A stretch of 64,000 nt of DNA from Actinomycetes bacterium (GTDB taxonomy: Bacteria > Actinomycetota > Acidimicrobiia > Acidimicrobiales > Ilumatobacteraceae): the NCBI GenBank assembly GCA_021414085.1, contig JAIOPC010000008.1, forward strand, positions 62,001 through 126,000. Reading direction: 5' to 3'. Positions 24,365 to 33,995 of this stretch are shown piece after piece (positions within the stretch are counted from its first letter, which is position 1; every line of letters starts with the position of its first letter). A model generated the notes under the pieces. That model made no database searches and was not told the origin of the DNA. It saw only the letters and a program-made list of their open reading frames with translations. The translations under genes and the position numbers were made by a program.

Positions 24365-24829
24365 ATGACGATTGAGAACGGTTTCAGCGGTAGCAAGGCG
24401 GCCGGCGTGGTGGGCATTTCGTACCGTCAACTCGACTATTGGGCCCGCACCGACCTCATTCGGCCATCGCTTTGTGATGCAGCTGGCAGCGGCAGCCGTC
24501 GCCTGTACAGCTATCGCGATCTTCTCGAACTCCGCGTGATCAAGAGCCTGCTGGATGCTGGCATCAAGCTGGAATCCGTGCGCAAGGCGTTCACCTATCT
24601 GCGCCAGCAGACCGACACCGACATCGCCGCTGCCACCCTCGTCATCAGTGGCAACGACGTGTTGCTGTGCGACGGCGAGCAACTGATCGATATCGTGCGT
24701 CGCGGCGGCCAAGGTGTCCTCAACGTGCTTGCCATCGGTGGCGTCAAGCTCGATCTCGACAACGAGTTGGTGCTGCTCGCGCAGCCCGACGCAACGGGCA
24801 CCGCCGTCGCTGGCGCGCAGGCAGTGTGA
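24365..24829 (+). CDS. MerR-family regulator, Rv1830-like
   Basis: 154-residue winged-helix regulator: SGSKAAGVVGISYRQLDYWARTDLI is the recognition region, GSGSRRLYSYRDLLELRVIKSLLDAGI the wing and helix, then a short carboxy-terminal domain. ATG 24365 was chosen because GAGAGG stands 7 nt upstream and the family starts there. Rv1830 holds the same position in Mycobacterium. It is coupled to gcvT (TGATG), so regulator and glycine-cleavage enzyme are made together. Confidence 0.87.
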   Translation: MTIENGFSGSKAAGVVGISYRQLDYWARTDLIRPSLCDAAGSGSRRLYSYRDLLELRVIKSLLDAGIKLESVRKAFTYLRQQTDTDIAAATLVISGNDVLLCDGEQLIDIVRRGGQGVLNVLAIGGVKLDLDNELVLLAQPDATGTAVAGAQAV

Positions 24830-25890
24830 TGACCGGCTTCGAGGTCAGTCCGCTCGATGCACAACATCGCCAGCTCGGGGCCAAGATGGTTCCGTTCGGT
24901 GGGTGGGAAATGCCGGTGGCTTACTCCAGCGGCACGATCGACGAGCATCTTGCTTGTCGTAACGATGCAGTCGTGTTCGACGTGTCGCACCTCGGCACGG
25001 TTCGCGTTTCGGGTGCCGACGCGCTCGCAACCCTGCAGCGCGCCTTCACGAACGATCTCAACAAGGTCGCGCCAGGGCGTGCGCAGTACACGCATTTACT
25101 CGACGAGTCGGATGCTTCGGTGCTCGACGACATCATCGTGTGGTGGTTGCGAGACGACGTGTTCGATGTCATGCCCAACGCCTCCAACACCGACGGCGTG
25201 CGCGCTGCCATTGGTGGCAAGGAGACGACGCGCGATCGGGCCGTACTTGCTGTGCAGGGACCAAAGGCGAAAGAGCGGCTGGCCTCGGTGTTCCCGGCGG
25301 CAGCCGCGGTCGGTCGCTTTCGCGTCGAAGAGCTGGCTTGGGGGAGTGTGCCCTGCGTGGTCGCGGGCACGGGCTACACCGGCGAGGCAGGTGTAGAGAT
25401 CGCGGTGCCAGTCGAGGCTGCCGCCAACCTCTGGGACGCAATCGTTTCGTGCGGCATCATGCCCGCGGGTTTGGGGGCGCGCGACACGCTGCGCCTGGAG
25501 GCGGGCTTGCCGCTGCACGGCCACGAGCTTGGCGCCGGCATCACCACGTTGCAGGCGGGCCTCGGCTGGGTAGTCGCGTGGGATAAGCCGACGTTCCGCG
25601 GTCGCGACGCGCTCGCGGCCGAACGCGATCGCGGCGTCAGTCGCTTGTTGCGCGGTATCGCAACCGATGGCCGCCGACCGGCACGCGCCGATTGTGCAGT
25701 GATGCTCAACGACACCGCTATCGGCACGGTCACCAGCGGCAACTTCTCGCCAGTACTCGAGCACGGCATTGCGATGGCGTTCCTGCCACCAACGATCGAA
25801 GACGGCTGCGAGGTTTCCATCGACGTGCGCGGCACAGCGCTACCCGGAAGAGTGGTGCCGATGCCCTTCGTGGCCAAGGACAAATCGTGA
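24829..25890 (+). CDS. gcvT: Aminomethyltransferase (glycine cleavage T protein)
   Basis: 353-residue tetrahydrofolate-dependent enzyme that releases ammonia and forms 5,10-methylene-THF from the aminomethyl-lipoyl GcvH. It shows FGGWEMPVAY near residue 22, the DVSHLG loop, LAVQGPKA, GTGYTGEAGVEI and the LRLEAGLPLHGHEL segment. The family Asp that activates folate lies in the ARDTLRLEAG region. It is translationally coupled to the MerR gene. The stop is followed after 26 bp by the convergent response-regulator gene. Confidence 0.94.
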   Translation: MTGFEVSPLDAQHRQLGAKMVPFGGWEMPVAYSSGTIDEHLACRNDAVVFDVSHLGTVRVSGADALATLQRAFTNDLNKVAPGRAQYTHLLDESDASVLDDIIVWWLRDDVFDVMPNASNTDGVRAAIGGKETTRDRAVLAVQGPKAKERLASVFPAAAAVGRFRVEELAWGSVPCVVAGTGYTGEAGVEIAVPVEAAANLWDAIVSCGIMPAGLGARDTLRLEAGLPLHGHELGAGITTLQAGLGWVVAWDKPTFRGRDALAAERDRGVSRLLRGIATDGRRPARADCAVMLNDTAIGTVTSGNFSPVLEHGIAMAFLPPTIEDGCEVSIDVRGTALPGRVVPMPFVAKDKS

Positions 25891-25916
25891 TTGGCAGCTA
25901 GACCGCGCTGTCTGCA

Positions 25917-26558
25917 CTACAGCAGACGACGATCAGTCGCCCACGCCGTCAACTCGTGGCGGTTGGACAGCTGCAGCTTGCGCAGCACTGACGACACGTG
26001 TGTCTCGACGGTCTTCACCGAGAGGTGGATTCGCGCGGCGACCTCTTTGTAGGTGTAACCGCGGGCGATGAGGCGCAGCACTTCCTGCTCGCGCTGTGTG
26101 AGGCGATCTAGGTCGGGATCGGTGGTAACTGGCTTCGTGGATGCGAAGGCGTCGAGCACGAAACCGGCGAGTCGTGGCGAAAAGACGGCGTCGCCAGCGT
26201 GCACGCGACGGATGGCATCCAGCAACTCGTCGTGCGTAATCGTCTTGGTGACGTAACCGCGTGCACCGGCGCGAATGACAGCGATTACGTCCTCGGCTGC
26301 ATCGCTGACGGAGAGCGCCAACGACTTGGTGGCGGGCAACGAGTCACCTAGGGCCTCCAAAATCGCGACACCGCCACCGTGGGGCAGGTGCACGTCGAGC
26401 AGCACAACGTCGGGGCGCAGCTCGCGGATTGCCGAGGTGGCCTCGTCAACGCTGCCGACATCTCCCACGATGTCGACTTCGTCGCCAAGCTCGGCCTTCA
26501 CGCCTGCTCGGAACATCGCGTGATCGTCGACCACTAGTACGCGAATGCGTGCACTCAT
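25917..26558 (-). CDS. NarL/LiaR-type response regulator
   Basis: 213-residue two-component regulator. The receiver domain has VDDH at the start, phospho-acceptor Asp in VVLLDVHLP and the conserved Lys in YVTKTI. A LuxR-type helix-turn-helix covers the end (LTQREQEVLRLIARGYTYKEVA, SVKTVETHVSSVLRKL). ATG 26558 overlaps the kinase stop (ATGA); an ATG 21 nt further upstream is less likely. Partner of the PspC-domain histidine kinase just upstream. Confidence 0.92.
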   Translation of the reverse strand: MSARIRVLVVDDHAMFRAGVKAELGDEVDIVGDVGSVDEATSAIRELRPDVVLLDVHLPHGGGVAILEALGDSLPATKSLALSVSDAAEDVIAVIRAGARGYVTKTITHDELLDAIRRVHAGDAVFSPRLAGFVLDAFASTKPVTTDPDLDRLTQREQEVLRLIARGYTYKEVAARIHLSVKTVETHVSSVLRKLQLSNRHELTAWATDRRLL

Positions 26559-27754
26559 CGCGGCACTGCCAGTTCCCACTCGGTCCCACGGCCCGGGCCT
26601 GAATCGAGGATCACTCGACCGCCCGCCTGTTCGACACGATCGCGTATCGACAACGCGATGCCACGCCGATTGGCTGTGACGGACCGCGGGTTGAACCCGA
26701 CGCCTTTGTCGCGAACAAACGCAGTAACCAGGTTTGGCTCGACCTCGATGTAGATGCTGACCTGATCGGCGTGGGCGTGCTTCGCAGCGTTGACCGTTGC
26801 CTCCCGCACGGCGAGTAGTAGCGCTTCGCTGGCCGACGTGAGTTCACAGTCACCGACTACGACCAAGTCCACCGGCACTTCGTGGTCGAGCTCAACCTCG
26901 GCTGCGAGCTCCTCGGCGCGGATGCTCAGCATTCCGGCGGCGACGCCTGACTTGTTGTCGTACAGCCAGCTGCGCAGTTCGCGTTCCTGTCGGCGAGCGA
27001 GCATCAGCATGCGGCGCGGGTCGTCGGTGGCCCGTTGCATCAGCGCCAACGTCTGCAGTACGGAGTCGTGTAACTGAGCAGCCATCGCGTTGCGCTCGGC
27101 GTCGCGAATTCGCTCCCGCTCCTCGTCTCGAACCTGTGCTGTCAGGCGACCGATGTACGGGCCAATCAAGACGGCCGCGCCGGCCAGCGCCATCGCCACA
27201 GCGGCGAGTGCGGCAGGAAGCTGCTTGAGCTCGACGCCGCGCGCCACGAGTGCCACAACGCCGAAGAAGGCAAGGGCGCCACCAGCAAGCGCCCGCAGGG
27301 GAGTGGCTCGGCCCTGCAGCACACGCTCGAGCGGATCCGTCACGTCGCTCGCGCCTCGACTGCGATACCAGAACAAGGCTGACCCGCCGGCCACCACTAC
27401 CGCCGGAATCATCAACGCGTCACCCGGCCACACGTCGACATTGCGTGCGGCAATCAACAGCGCGCCGATTGCCGCCGCCGCGGCCATCGATCTCGCTTCG
27501 GCCAACCGTGGTTCCACCGGCGGGACAACCGCGGTCTCAGTTGCCGCAGAACTCAGTACCCAGCAGCCCAGATACAAGATGACCCCGAGTCCGCCGGTGA
27601 GCGTCAGCAGCAGCAGGCCGATCCGAATGAGGTATGAGTCGACGCCGTACTTGCGGGCGAACCCACCAGCGACACCCAGCATCATGCGATCGCTCGACGA
27701 GCGCACAAAGAACGGTCGCCGTTCGTCGCTGCCGATGACAGGCTGCACTGGCAT
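26555..27754 (-). CDS. Histidine kinase with N-terminal PspC domain
   Basis: 399-residue sensor. A PspC domain (RSSSDRMMLGVAGGFARKYGVDSYLIRIGLLLLTLTGG, residues ~18-65) begins the membrane part, followed by four or five further helices. The dimerisation helix has the HisKA_3 phospho-acceptor AAQLHDSVLQTL, and the ATPase domain ends with DKGVGFN and GRGTEWEL. It fits the LiaS/DesK class with a PspC input domain that may sense membrane stress. ATG 27754 was chosen after GGAG; the frame is open to 27832. Confidence 0.9.
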   Translation of the reverse strand: MPVQPVIGSDERRPFFVRSSSDRMMLGVAGGFARKYGVDSYLIRIGLLLLTLTGGLGVILYLGCWVLSSAATETAVVPPVEPRLAEARSMAAAAAIGALLIAARNVDVWPGDALMIPAVVVAGGSALFWYRSRGASDVTDPLERVLQGRATPLRALAGGALAFFGVVALVARGVELKQLPAALAAVAMALAGAAVLIGPYIGRLTAQVRDEERERIRDAERNAMAAQLHDSVLQTLALMQRATDDPRRMLMLARRQERELRSWLYDNKSGVAAGMLSIRAEELAAEVELDHEVPVDLVVVGDCELTSASEALLLAVREATVNAAKHAHADQVSIYIEVEPNLVTAFVRDKGVGFNPRSVTANRRGIALSIRDRVEQAGGRVILDSGPGRGTEWELAVPR

Positions 27755-27832
27755 TGCTCCATCGTGCCATCGATGCGTGCGGTTCGCATCCGAAGGGCGC
27801 CCTGATTGTGTGCCAGCCAGCTCAGGGTTCAA

Positions 27833-27848
27833 TCAGGGATGTCCCCGA
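27833..27848. promoter_or_regulatory. Imperfect palindrome between the kinase and PspC/toastrack genes
   Basis: TCAGGGATGTCCCCGA, 7-bp arms with one mismatch, preceded by another TCAGGG at 27822. It lies in the divergent promoter region and could be an operator for the response regulator. Confidence 0.3.
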
Positions 27849-27871
27849 TGGCGGCGGGCGAGGGGTCGCCG

Positions 27872-27877
27872 TACCGT
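27872..27877 (+). promoter_or_regulatory. -10 element, probable leaderless promoter of PspC/toastrack gene
   Basis: TACCGT, 7 nt before ATG 27885. Confidence 0.45.
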
Positions 27878-27884
27878 GCCATCC

Positions 27885-29282
27885 ATGAACTCCGTTGAGA
27901 CAGAACCCGCGCAGCTGCCACCCCCAACTGCTCCGTTGGCGGATCAACCCCCACGCCGCGAGCAGCGTTGGGCCCGATCTGACGACCGCATCATTCTCGG
28001 TGTCGCGGGTGGCCTTGGGCGCGCGCTCGCCATCGATCCACTGGTAGTACGCCTCGCCTTCGTGGCGCTCGCACTGTTCAGCGGAGTTGGCGTGCTGCTC
28101 TACATCGCCGGCGCGTTGATGCTCGCGGAGTCGTTGGCCTCGCCGCCGACGTCCACCCTGCGCAGAGCGCTTGGTGGCGTGCTCGCACTGGTCGCCCTTG
28201 CCGATCTGTTCGGCGGGAGCGCATCACTTCCCGGCGCTGGTTGGGTGGTCGCACTCGGCCTGGCCGGGATCGCGATGGCCTTGTGGCGCGGCGGTGGCTA
28301 TGCCGACACTGCGACCGCCCCACAGACGGATGGCGCTGCCGATTCACCGCCCCCCGGCGAATCCGTCGGCGCTGACGCTGGCGACCAATGGGCGGCACCG
28401 CCCGTCAAGCAGCGGCAGCCTCCGTCGCCGCTTGGCATGTTGACCATCGGCGCCGCCGCAATGACCGCCGCCATCACGTGGATGGCAAACAGCGGCTCCG
28501 ACAACCGCGGCACCGTGACGCTGAGCTTCGCCACCATCGTGCTGGGTGCGGGGTTGGTGATCGGCGCGTTCTACGGACGGGCCCGCTGGTTGATCGTGCC
28601 TGCTGCGTTCGTTGCGACGGCCGCAATTGCCGCCTCGGCAATCGCCTTCGCCGGCGCCGGCGTCACGCTCAGCAGCGTCGATTGGGGCGTCTACCTCAGT
28701 CCCGGTGATCGCGTGGAACCGCTCTACGAGACTGGACGAGGCAGCTTCAACCTGTTCCTCAACGACTACGACAGCGACCTCACCACGACCATCGAAGTCG
28801 GCGTGGGCGACCTGACGGTGTACGTCCCCGATAGCGCGCGAGTGCAAGTGGACGCACGTATCGGTGCAGGATCGATCACCGCACTCGATTCGACCGCCAG
28901 CGGTTACCGCGAGACGCTGAGGACCGATAGTGGTACGGGCACGCAGTTGATCAAGCTCACGTTGCGCGTTGGTATCGGAGAAATCGAAGTCGTGCGCGCG
29001 TCGGCCGCTGGAATCGCCCCTCAGAAACCGTCACCGCCAGGTGTTGAGGACGGCGTCTCGTCGCGCGGCGCTGCCATGAGATCGTTCGACGACGGCACGG
29101 TTGTGTTCGCTGATGGCTCGATTCAGTTCTCGGACGGTCAGATCATCGAAGCCAATCGCGCGACGCTGATTCCGATCAGCAGGCAAGTCGAAGATGGCAG
29201 TCTCGAACTCGCCAACGGGGCGATCATTCAAGCCGACGGCACTGTCATCACTCCCGGCGGCTTCATCGTCGCCAAGCCATGA
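27885..29282 (+). CDS. PspC-domain membrane protein with LiaF-like C-terminal domain
   Basis: 465 residues. After a Pro-rich cytoplasmic start, a PspC domain (WARSDDRIILGVAGGLGRALAIDPLVVRLAFVALAL) and about six membrane helices run to ~residue 265. The rest is a beta-rich toastrack-like domain (TIEVGVGDLTVYVPDSARVQVDARIGAGSI) of the LiaF/DUF2154 kind, then a tail of repeated strand-turn units (FADGSIQFSDGQI, LANGAIIQADGTVI). It is divergent from the kinase. The set looks like LiaFSR: toastrack protein modulating kinase activity (inference). Confidence 0.85.
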   Translation: MNSVETEPAQLPPPTAPLADQPPRREQRWARSDDRIILGVAGGLGRALAIDPLVVRLAFVALALFSGVGVLLYIAGALMLAESLASPPTSTLRRALGGVLALVALADLFGGSASLPGAGWVVALGLAGIAMALWRGGGYADTATAPQTDGAADSPPPGESVGADAGDQWAAPPVKQRQPPSPLGMLTIGAAAMTAAITWMANSGSDNRGTVTLSFATIVLGAGLVIGAFYGRARWLIVPAAFVATAAIAASAIAFAGAGVTLSSVDWGVYLSPGDRVEPLYETGRGSFNLFLNDYDSDLTTTIEVGVGDLTVYVPDSARVQVDARIGAGSITALDSTASGYRETLRTDSGTGTQLIKLTLRVGIGEIEVVRASAAGIAPQKPSPPGVEDGVSSRGAAMRSFDDGTVVFADGSIQFSDGQIIEANRATLIPISRQVEDGSLELANGAIIQADGTVITPGGFIVAKP

Positions 29283-29328
29283 CGCCCCACCCGATCTGTT
29301 CACCCACCGACTCAAAGAGGTATCCATC

Positions 29329-29568
29329 GTGAATCGACACAGGCTCGATCTACTGTCACTGCTGCTCGGCGCCGCCGTTATCGCCACCGGCATCTTCACA
29401 TCGACTGACCGTCTCGGTGCGCTTGTCAACGGCCGCCACGACTCGCTTGTGCCGGTTGCCTCACTGGTAGCGGGCGCGGTGCTCGTCTTCATCGCACTGC
29501 GCCGCGCGGTCAGCGACAAAGCGGCACGGCCAGCGCTCGTCGAGGCAGACCCCGACCACGCGAGCTAA
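29329..29568 (+). CDS. Small membrane protein
   Basis: 79 residues with two hydrophobic helices ([19 protein letters not shown] and [19 protein letters not shown]) and a charged tail. GTG 29329 has AAAGAGG 8 nt upstream, so this gene is leadered. It lies 46 bp after the PspC/toastrack gene and is probably cotranscribed with it. The last 4 bp overlap the convergent gcvP stop. Function unknown; perhaps an accessory of the envelope-stress module. Confidence 0.65.
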   Translation: MNRHRLDLLSLLLGAAVIATGIFTSTDRLGALVNGRHDSLVPVASLVAGAVLVFIALRRAVSDKAARPALVEADPDHAS

Positions 29569-32450
29569 GCGTTGGCGTAGGTCTCGAGCGGTTCGCAACT
29601 GCACATCAGGTTGCGGTCGCCGTAGGCGCTATCGATGCGCGACACGGGCGGGAAGTACTTGCTCGCTCGCACGGAACGCAGCGGGTAGGCGCCCAGCTCA
29701 CGCGGATATGGCCGACTCCAATCGCCAAGTAGATCATCGGCGGTGTGCGGTGCCATGCGCAGTGGGCTCTCTTCCAGTGCCCACTCGCCGGTAGCGACGC
29801 GATTGATCTCACTGCTGATCGCCAACATGGCGTCGCAGAAGCGATCGAGCTCGTGCAGCGTTTCGCTCTCCGTCGGCTCGATCATCAAGGTGCCCGACAC
29901 CGGGAAACTCATGGTCGGCGCATGGAAGCCAAAATCGATCAGCCGCTTCGCAACGTCGTCGACGGTCACTCCGGTGGCTTTGGTGATCGCGCGCACGTCG
30001 ACAATGCACTCGTGGCCCACTCGGCCGTGTGCGCCGGTGTACAACACCGGAAACACGCCGTTCAGTCTGCTGGCGACATAGTTCGCGTTCAGGATCGCGG
30101 CCGCCGTAGCGGCGCGTAAACCTTCGCCGCCCATCAGCGCGATGTACACCCACGAGATCGATAAGATTCCGGCTGACCCAAAGGGAGCGGCCGAGACGGG
30201 ACCAACCGGCGAGGTACCCGCTGCGGCGAGCGGGTGGCCAGGCAGGAAGGGTTGCAGGTGGGCACGTACTGCAACCGGCCCAACGCCGGGGCCACCACCG
30301 CCGTGAGGGATGCAGAACGTCTTGTGCAGGTTGAGATGGCTGACGTCGGCGCCGAACTTGCCCGGCTGCGCCAGGCCGACCAGCGCGTTGAGATTGGCTC
30401 CGTCGACGTAGACCTGGCCACCGAACTCATGCACGATGGCGCAGATCTCGGTGATGCGTTCCTCGAACACGCCATGCGTCGATGGGTAGGTAACCATCGC
30501 CGCCGCCAGCTTCTCACCAGCCGCTGCGGCACGCGTGCGCAGGTCGTCGAGATCGATGTTGCCGTGATCGTCGCATGCAACAACCACGACTTGAAAGCCC
30601 GCCATCACCGCGCTGGCCGCGTTGGTGCCGTGCGCGCTCGACGGAATAAGACACACGTTGCGGCCGCTCTCATCACGACTGCGGTGATAGGCGCGTATCG
30701 CCAACAAGCCGGCAAGTTCGCCCTGACTGCCGGCATTTGGCTGCAAGCTCACAGCGTCGTAGCCGGTGATTGCGACCAGCATTGCCTCCAGCTGATCGAT
30801 CATCTCGCGGTAGCCGACGGTCTCGTCGTCGGGGGCGAACGGATGCACATTCGCAAACTCCGGCCACGTCACCGGAACCATCTCTGCGGCAGCGTTCAAC
30901 TTCATCGTGCACGAGCCGAGCGGGATCATGGTGCGGTCGAGCGCGAGATCCTTGTCGGCGAGGCGGCGCAGATAACGAAGCATCTCGTGCTCGGTGTGAT
31001 ACCGGTTGAAGACACCTTGCGTCAGAAACTCACTCGAGCGCCATTCTCTAATGCCATCGTGCTCGGCAGCGACATCGCTTCCCGCCGGTCCGGCATCGAA
31101 CAGCGCAAGCACGCGGTCGACAAGGGCCACAGTCGTTGACTCGTCGAAGCTGAAGGCCACGTGGCCGGCGTCGACTCGTCGCAGATCAAGCCCGGCGCGG
31201 CGGCCGGCGCTGATGACGGCATCCGAATCGCACGCCACGCACAATGTGTCGAACCAACTGTTGTGCGCCAGCGTGCGGCCGGAAGCGCGCAGTGCGGCCG
31301 CGGCGATGCTTGTCAGCCGATGAACGCGCTCGGCGATGCGACGCAAACCTGAGGGGCCGTGCCAGCAGGCGTAGAAGCTGGCCATATTCGCCAGCAGCAC
31401 CTGCGCCGTGCAGATGTTCGACGTCGCCTTCTCACGACGAATGTGCTGCTCGCGTGTTTGCAACGCCAACCGCATCGCTGGTCGACCGGCGGTGTCGGTG
31501 CTGACACCAACTAAACGCCCCGGTAGTGATCGCGCCATGGCATCGCTGGTCGCAATGAACGCAGCGTGCGGGCCGCCGAAACCCATCGGTACCCCGAAGC
31601 GTTGGGCCGAACCAATGGCGACATCGGCACCTAGCTCGCCGGGCGGAGTGATTGCTACGCAAGCGAGCGGGTCGGTCGCGACGACGACCACCGCGCCAGC
31701 GGCGTGCGCGCGCTCAATCAACTCTCGCCAGTCAGGAACTGCACCGGTCGATGTCGGCAAACTCAGCAGCAATCCGAAGCCCATGGGGAAGTCGCCGGCG
31801 AGAGCATCGTCGTCGAGCACGGCAATCTCGATCCCAATTGGCTGAGCGCGCGTGCGCAGCACTGCGATCGTTTGCGGATGCGTGTCGCGATGTACGAGAA
31901 AGGCATCGCTCGTGTTCTTCGAAACACGTCGCGCCATCGTCATGGCTTCGGCTGCGGCGGTGGCTTCGTCGAGCAGCGAAGCGTTCGCCAACTCAAACCC
32001 GGTGAGGTCAGCAACCATCGTCTGAAAGTTCAACAGAGCCTCGAGACGACCCTGACTGATCTCGGGTTGATACGGCGTATACGCCGTGTACCACGCAGGG
32101 TTCTCAAGCACGCTGCGTTGAATCACCGGGGGAGTGACCGTGCCGTAGTACCCCTGGCCAATCAAGCTCGTGCGGCCAACATTGCGATCGGCGAGGGCCC
32201 GCAGTTCGGCGAGTACGTCGGTGACGGTGCGACTGCCCGGGATCGGCAACGTCCCGGCCATGCGGATGGAGGCGGGCACCGTCTCGGCGAGCAGCGCATC
32301 GAGCGACGCGGCACTAATTGTGCGCAGCATGTGTGCTTGTTCGTCGAGTGTCGGGCCGATGTGGCGCCCGACGAAGTCGTCAGCACCGAGGAGATCGGCG
32401 AGCGCTGGGCGACCAGCTGAGGAACTACCGGAAGAGGAATAAGTGGACAC
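29565..32450 (-). CDS. gcvP: Glycine dehydrogenase (decarboxylating), P protein
   Basis: 961-residue single-chain PLP enzyme of the glycine cleavage system; it decarboxylates glycine and loads the aminomethyl group onto GcvH-lipoate. Amino-terminal FVGRHIGPT and YGTVTPPVI, and the PLP Lys in [16 protein letters not shown], are present, with both halves of the pseudo-dimer intact. GTG 32450 follows AGGAGG at 7 nt. A tandem glycine riboswitch precedes it on the same strand. gcvH and gcvT lie on the opposite strand 4-11 kb away. Confidence 0.97.
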   Translation of the reverse strand: MSTYSSSGSSSAGRPALADLLGADDFVGRHIGPTLDEQAHMLRTISAASLDALLAETVPASIRMAGTLPIPGSRTVTDVLAELRALADRNVGRTSLIGQGYYGTVTPPVIQRSVLENPAWYTAYTPYQPEISQGRLEALLNFQTMVADLTGFELANASLLDEATAAAEAMTMARRVSKNTSDAFLVHRDTHPQTIAVLRTRAQPIGIEIAVLDDDALAGDFPMGFGLLLSLPTSTGAVPDWRELIERAHAAGAVVVVATDPLACVAITPPGELGADVAIGSAQRFGVPMGFGGPHAAFIATSDAMARSLPGRLVGVSTDTAGRPAMRLALQTREQHIRREKATSNICTAQVLLANMASFYACWHGPSGLRRIAERVHRLTSIAAAALRASGRTLAHNSWFDTLCVACDSDAVISAGRRAGLDLRRVDAGHVAFSFDESTTVALVDRVLALFDAGPAGSDVAAEHDGIREWRSSEFLTQGVFNRYHTEHEMLRYLRRLADKDLALDRTMIPLGSCTMKLNAAAEMVPVTWPEFANVHPFAPDDETVGYREMIDQLEAMLVAITGYDAVSLQPNAGSQGELAGLLAIRAYHRSRDESGRNVCLIPSSAHGTNAASAVMAGFQVVVVACDDHGNIDLDDLRTRAAAAGEKLAAAMVTYPSTHGVFEERITEICAIVHEFGGQVYVDGANLNALVGLAQPGKFGADVSHLNLHKTFCIPHGGGGPGVGPVAVRAHLQPFLPGHPLAAAGTSPVGPVSAAPFGSAGILSISWVYIALMGGEGLRAATAAAILNANYVASRLNGVFPVLYTGAHGRVGHECIVDVRAITKATGVTVDDVAKRLIDFGFHAPTMSFPVSGTLMIEPTESETLHELDRFCDAMLAISSEINRVATGEWALEESPLRMAPHTADDLLGDWSRPYPRELGAYPLRSVRASKYFPPVSRIDSAYGDRNLMCSCEPLETYANA

Positions 32451-32487
32451 TGGGAAGCCTCCTGGCGCGATTGAGTTGCTTCCCCAG
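32450..32487 (-). promoter_or_regulatory. Possible start-codon-sequestering hairpin of the gcvP leader
   Basis: On the transcript CTGGGGAAGC (32487-32478, 3' end of aptamer II) can pair with GCTTCCCAG (32458-32450), which touches the ribosome-binding site and includes the first base of the GTG start. It looks like a translational expression platform. Confidence 0.4.
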
Positions 32488-32681
32488 CTGTCATGGTTGC
32501 CTGAGAGCTTTCTCCGCAGCGTGATTCACCGCACTGCAGATTTCCCCTTCGGCGAGCCGGCGAGCCGACTTCTTTCCAGCGTTGCCACACCCGGTCGGTC
32601 CGTTGGCCTGAGAGATTCCGGGGAGGTTGCTCCTTCGGCGCCCCAACGCTGGCTGCGTTGGAAGCTCTCCCGGCCGGGTGT
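32482..32681 (-). ncRNA. Tandem glycine riboswitch upstream of gcvP
   Basis: Two glycine aptamers on the minus strand. Aptamer I (about 32681-32587) is closed by P1 ACACCCGG/CCGGGTGT and contains GGGAGAG, GCCGAAGGAGCAA and CTCTCAGGC. Aptamer II (about 32581-32482) contains GCCGAAGGGG, GGAGAAAG and CTCTCAGGCAACCATGACAG. The order and motifs are those of the tandem glycine riboswitch, which normally switches gcv genes on when glycine is abundant. Confidence 0.9.
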
Positions 32682-32723
32682 TACGGCACCCGAACCATAT
32701 ACCCGTCCTTCACACCCCTCGGA

Positions 32724-32729
32724 TATGGT
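32724..32729 (+). promoter_or_regulatory. -10 element, probable leaderless promoter of SCO6745-type gene
   Basis: TATGGT, 7 nt before ATG 32737. It supports that ATG over the one at 32725. Confidence 0.45.
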
Positions 32730-32736
32730 CGCCCGC

Positions 32737-33489
32737 ATGACCCCAATCGCGACAGGCGTCCAGTCACTCACGGAACCCATCGGCTACCTCGGCGGCCGCT
32801 GGATGCTGCACCCGGACGTGCTCGGACCTTGTCGCGAGGCTGGCTATCCACATGGCTACGCGTATTACGTCGCAGGGCGCGGTGGTGTGCTCGGCGATGT
32901 CGACGCCGACGTGATCACCGCGGCGTTCGGCTTCTTCGAACCGGCGCTCGTACGCAAGATGTGGAATGCAGGGGTTGCGGTAGAGGGCGCTGCAGCCGCG
33001 GCGAAACGTTACGGCGCGGCGTGTGCGCAGTTCGGACGGGCACGACTTGTCGGCTTCGACGGGGCTGCTCGTCTGGCCGAATTGGCGGGCCGCGTCGCAG
33101 CCGACGCCGACGTTACGGGGCTGCCATTGTTCGCTGGCTGGCGTCGTCAGCCGCTGCCCGACGACGCTGCAGGTCGGGCGTACTTCTTGCTGCACGTGCT
33201 GCGCGAGTTGCGCGGCGGCGCTCACTTGCTCGCAGTGGTTGCCACCGGGCTTGGCCCACGTGCTGCCGTGTTTGCCAGTGGCGGCACTGACAGCGCAGAT
33301 CGGTTTGGGTGGGCGGGGCCCTTCGACGATCTGGCGGGCGTGAGCAAGAAGCCAGCAGAAGACCTCACTGACGAAATCTTGACTCGGCTGTATAGCGCCG
33401 TGCTCACGACCGACGAGGTCACCGAGCTGGCCGGATTGGTCACAGCGATGCGCACGCACTTCGACGCGTACGTGCCGACGGACGGCTGA
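32737..33489 (+). CDS. SCO6745-family protein
   Basis: 250-residue helical protein of the actinobacterial SCO6745 family, recognised by GRWMLHPDVLGPCREAGYPHGYAYYVAGRGGVLGDV and the WNAGV, GRAYFLLHVLRELRGGAHL segments. The function is not established; it is often annotated as a winged-helix-like hypothetical. The frame is open back through the riboswitch, but TATGGT 7 nt upstream supports ATG 32737. It is divergent from gcvP. Confidence 0.72.
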   Translation: MTPIATGVQSLTEPIGYLGGRWMLHPDVLGPCREAGYPHGYAYYVAGRGGVLGDVDADVITAAFGFFEPALVRKMWNAGVAVEGAAAAAKRYGAACAQFGRARLVGFDGAARLAELAGRVAADADVTGLPLFAGWRRQPLPDDAAGRAYFLLHVLRELRGGAHLLAVVATGLGPRAAVFASGGTDSADRFGWAGPFDDLAGVSKKPAEDLTDEILTRLYSAVLTTDEVTELAGLVTAMRTHFDAYVPTDG

Positions 33490-33585
33490 CACGCGTTGCC
33501 AAATGTCCTAAGCTCGACATGCAAGGTCAATACAGGAAGCTACGTACGACAGCTCGCACGAGACGCCCCCTCAGGAGGACGCGCA

Positions 33586-33990
33586 ATGGGACTTTTCAAG
33601 CAGATGAAGGACATGAAAGACATGGTGGCCGCGGCACCTGGATTGATTGATCAATCGCAGGAGATGGCCGCTAACGCTCAGGTGATGCAGCAGCAGATGA
33701 TGGCGCAACAGCAGGCCGCAATGCAGCAGGCGATGGGCCAGCAAGCCGCAGCAGTTGCACCGCAGCCGGGCGGGCTCGATCCGATCGCAGGCGTCGATCT
33801 GCAGAAGTACGCCAAGATCGTGAAGGCAATCGCACCGCTTAACTACGACCAGTCGCTGCTGCCGGGCATCGCCGCCGCGAACGGCGTCGACGCCGCTTCG
33901 TGGACGCAGGCACACGATGGCTGGAACGCACGCATCAAGTCGGATCCGGGCGTCGCATCGGCGTTCTCGACCGCATACCAGGCGGCCTGA
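33586..33990 (+). CDS. Small Met/Gln-rich protein, first of a paralogous pair
   Basis: 134 residues with no known catalytic motif. It opens MGLFKQMKDMKDM, continues with a Met/Gln/Ala-rich, coiled-coil-prone stretch (residues ~25-60), then a Gly/Pro break and a folded-looking second half (YAKIVKAIAPLNYDQSLLPGIAA). No signal peptide or transmembrane segment. A strong AGGAGG lies 7 nt before the ATG. The next gene begins 5 bp later with a matching amino terminus, so this is a small operon of related proteins. Function unknown. Confidence 0.75.
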   Translation: MGLFKQMKDMKDMVAAAPGLIDQSQEMAANAQVMQQQMMAQQQAAMQQAMGQQAAAVAPQPGGLDPIAGVDLQKYAKIVKAIAPLNYDQSLLPGIAAANGVDAASWTQAHDGWNARIKSDPGVASAFSTAYQAA

Positions 33991-33995
33991 TCACC

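Noticed and set aside
32725-32736. ATG at 32725 as start of the SCO6745-type gene
   Set aside because: It lies inside the TATGGT hexamer that fits as -10 for ATG 32737.
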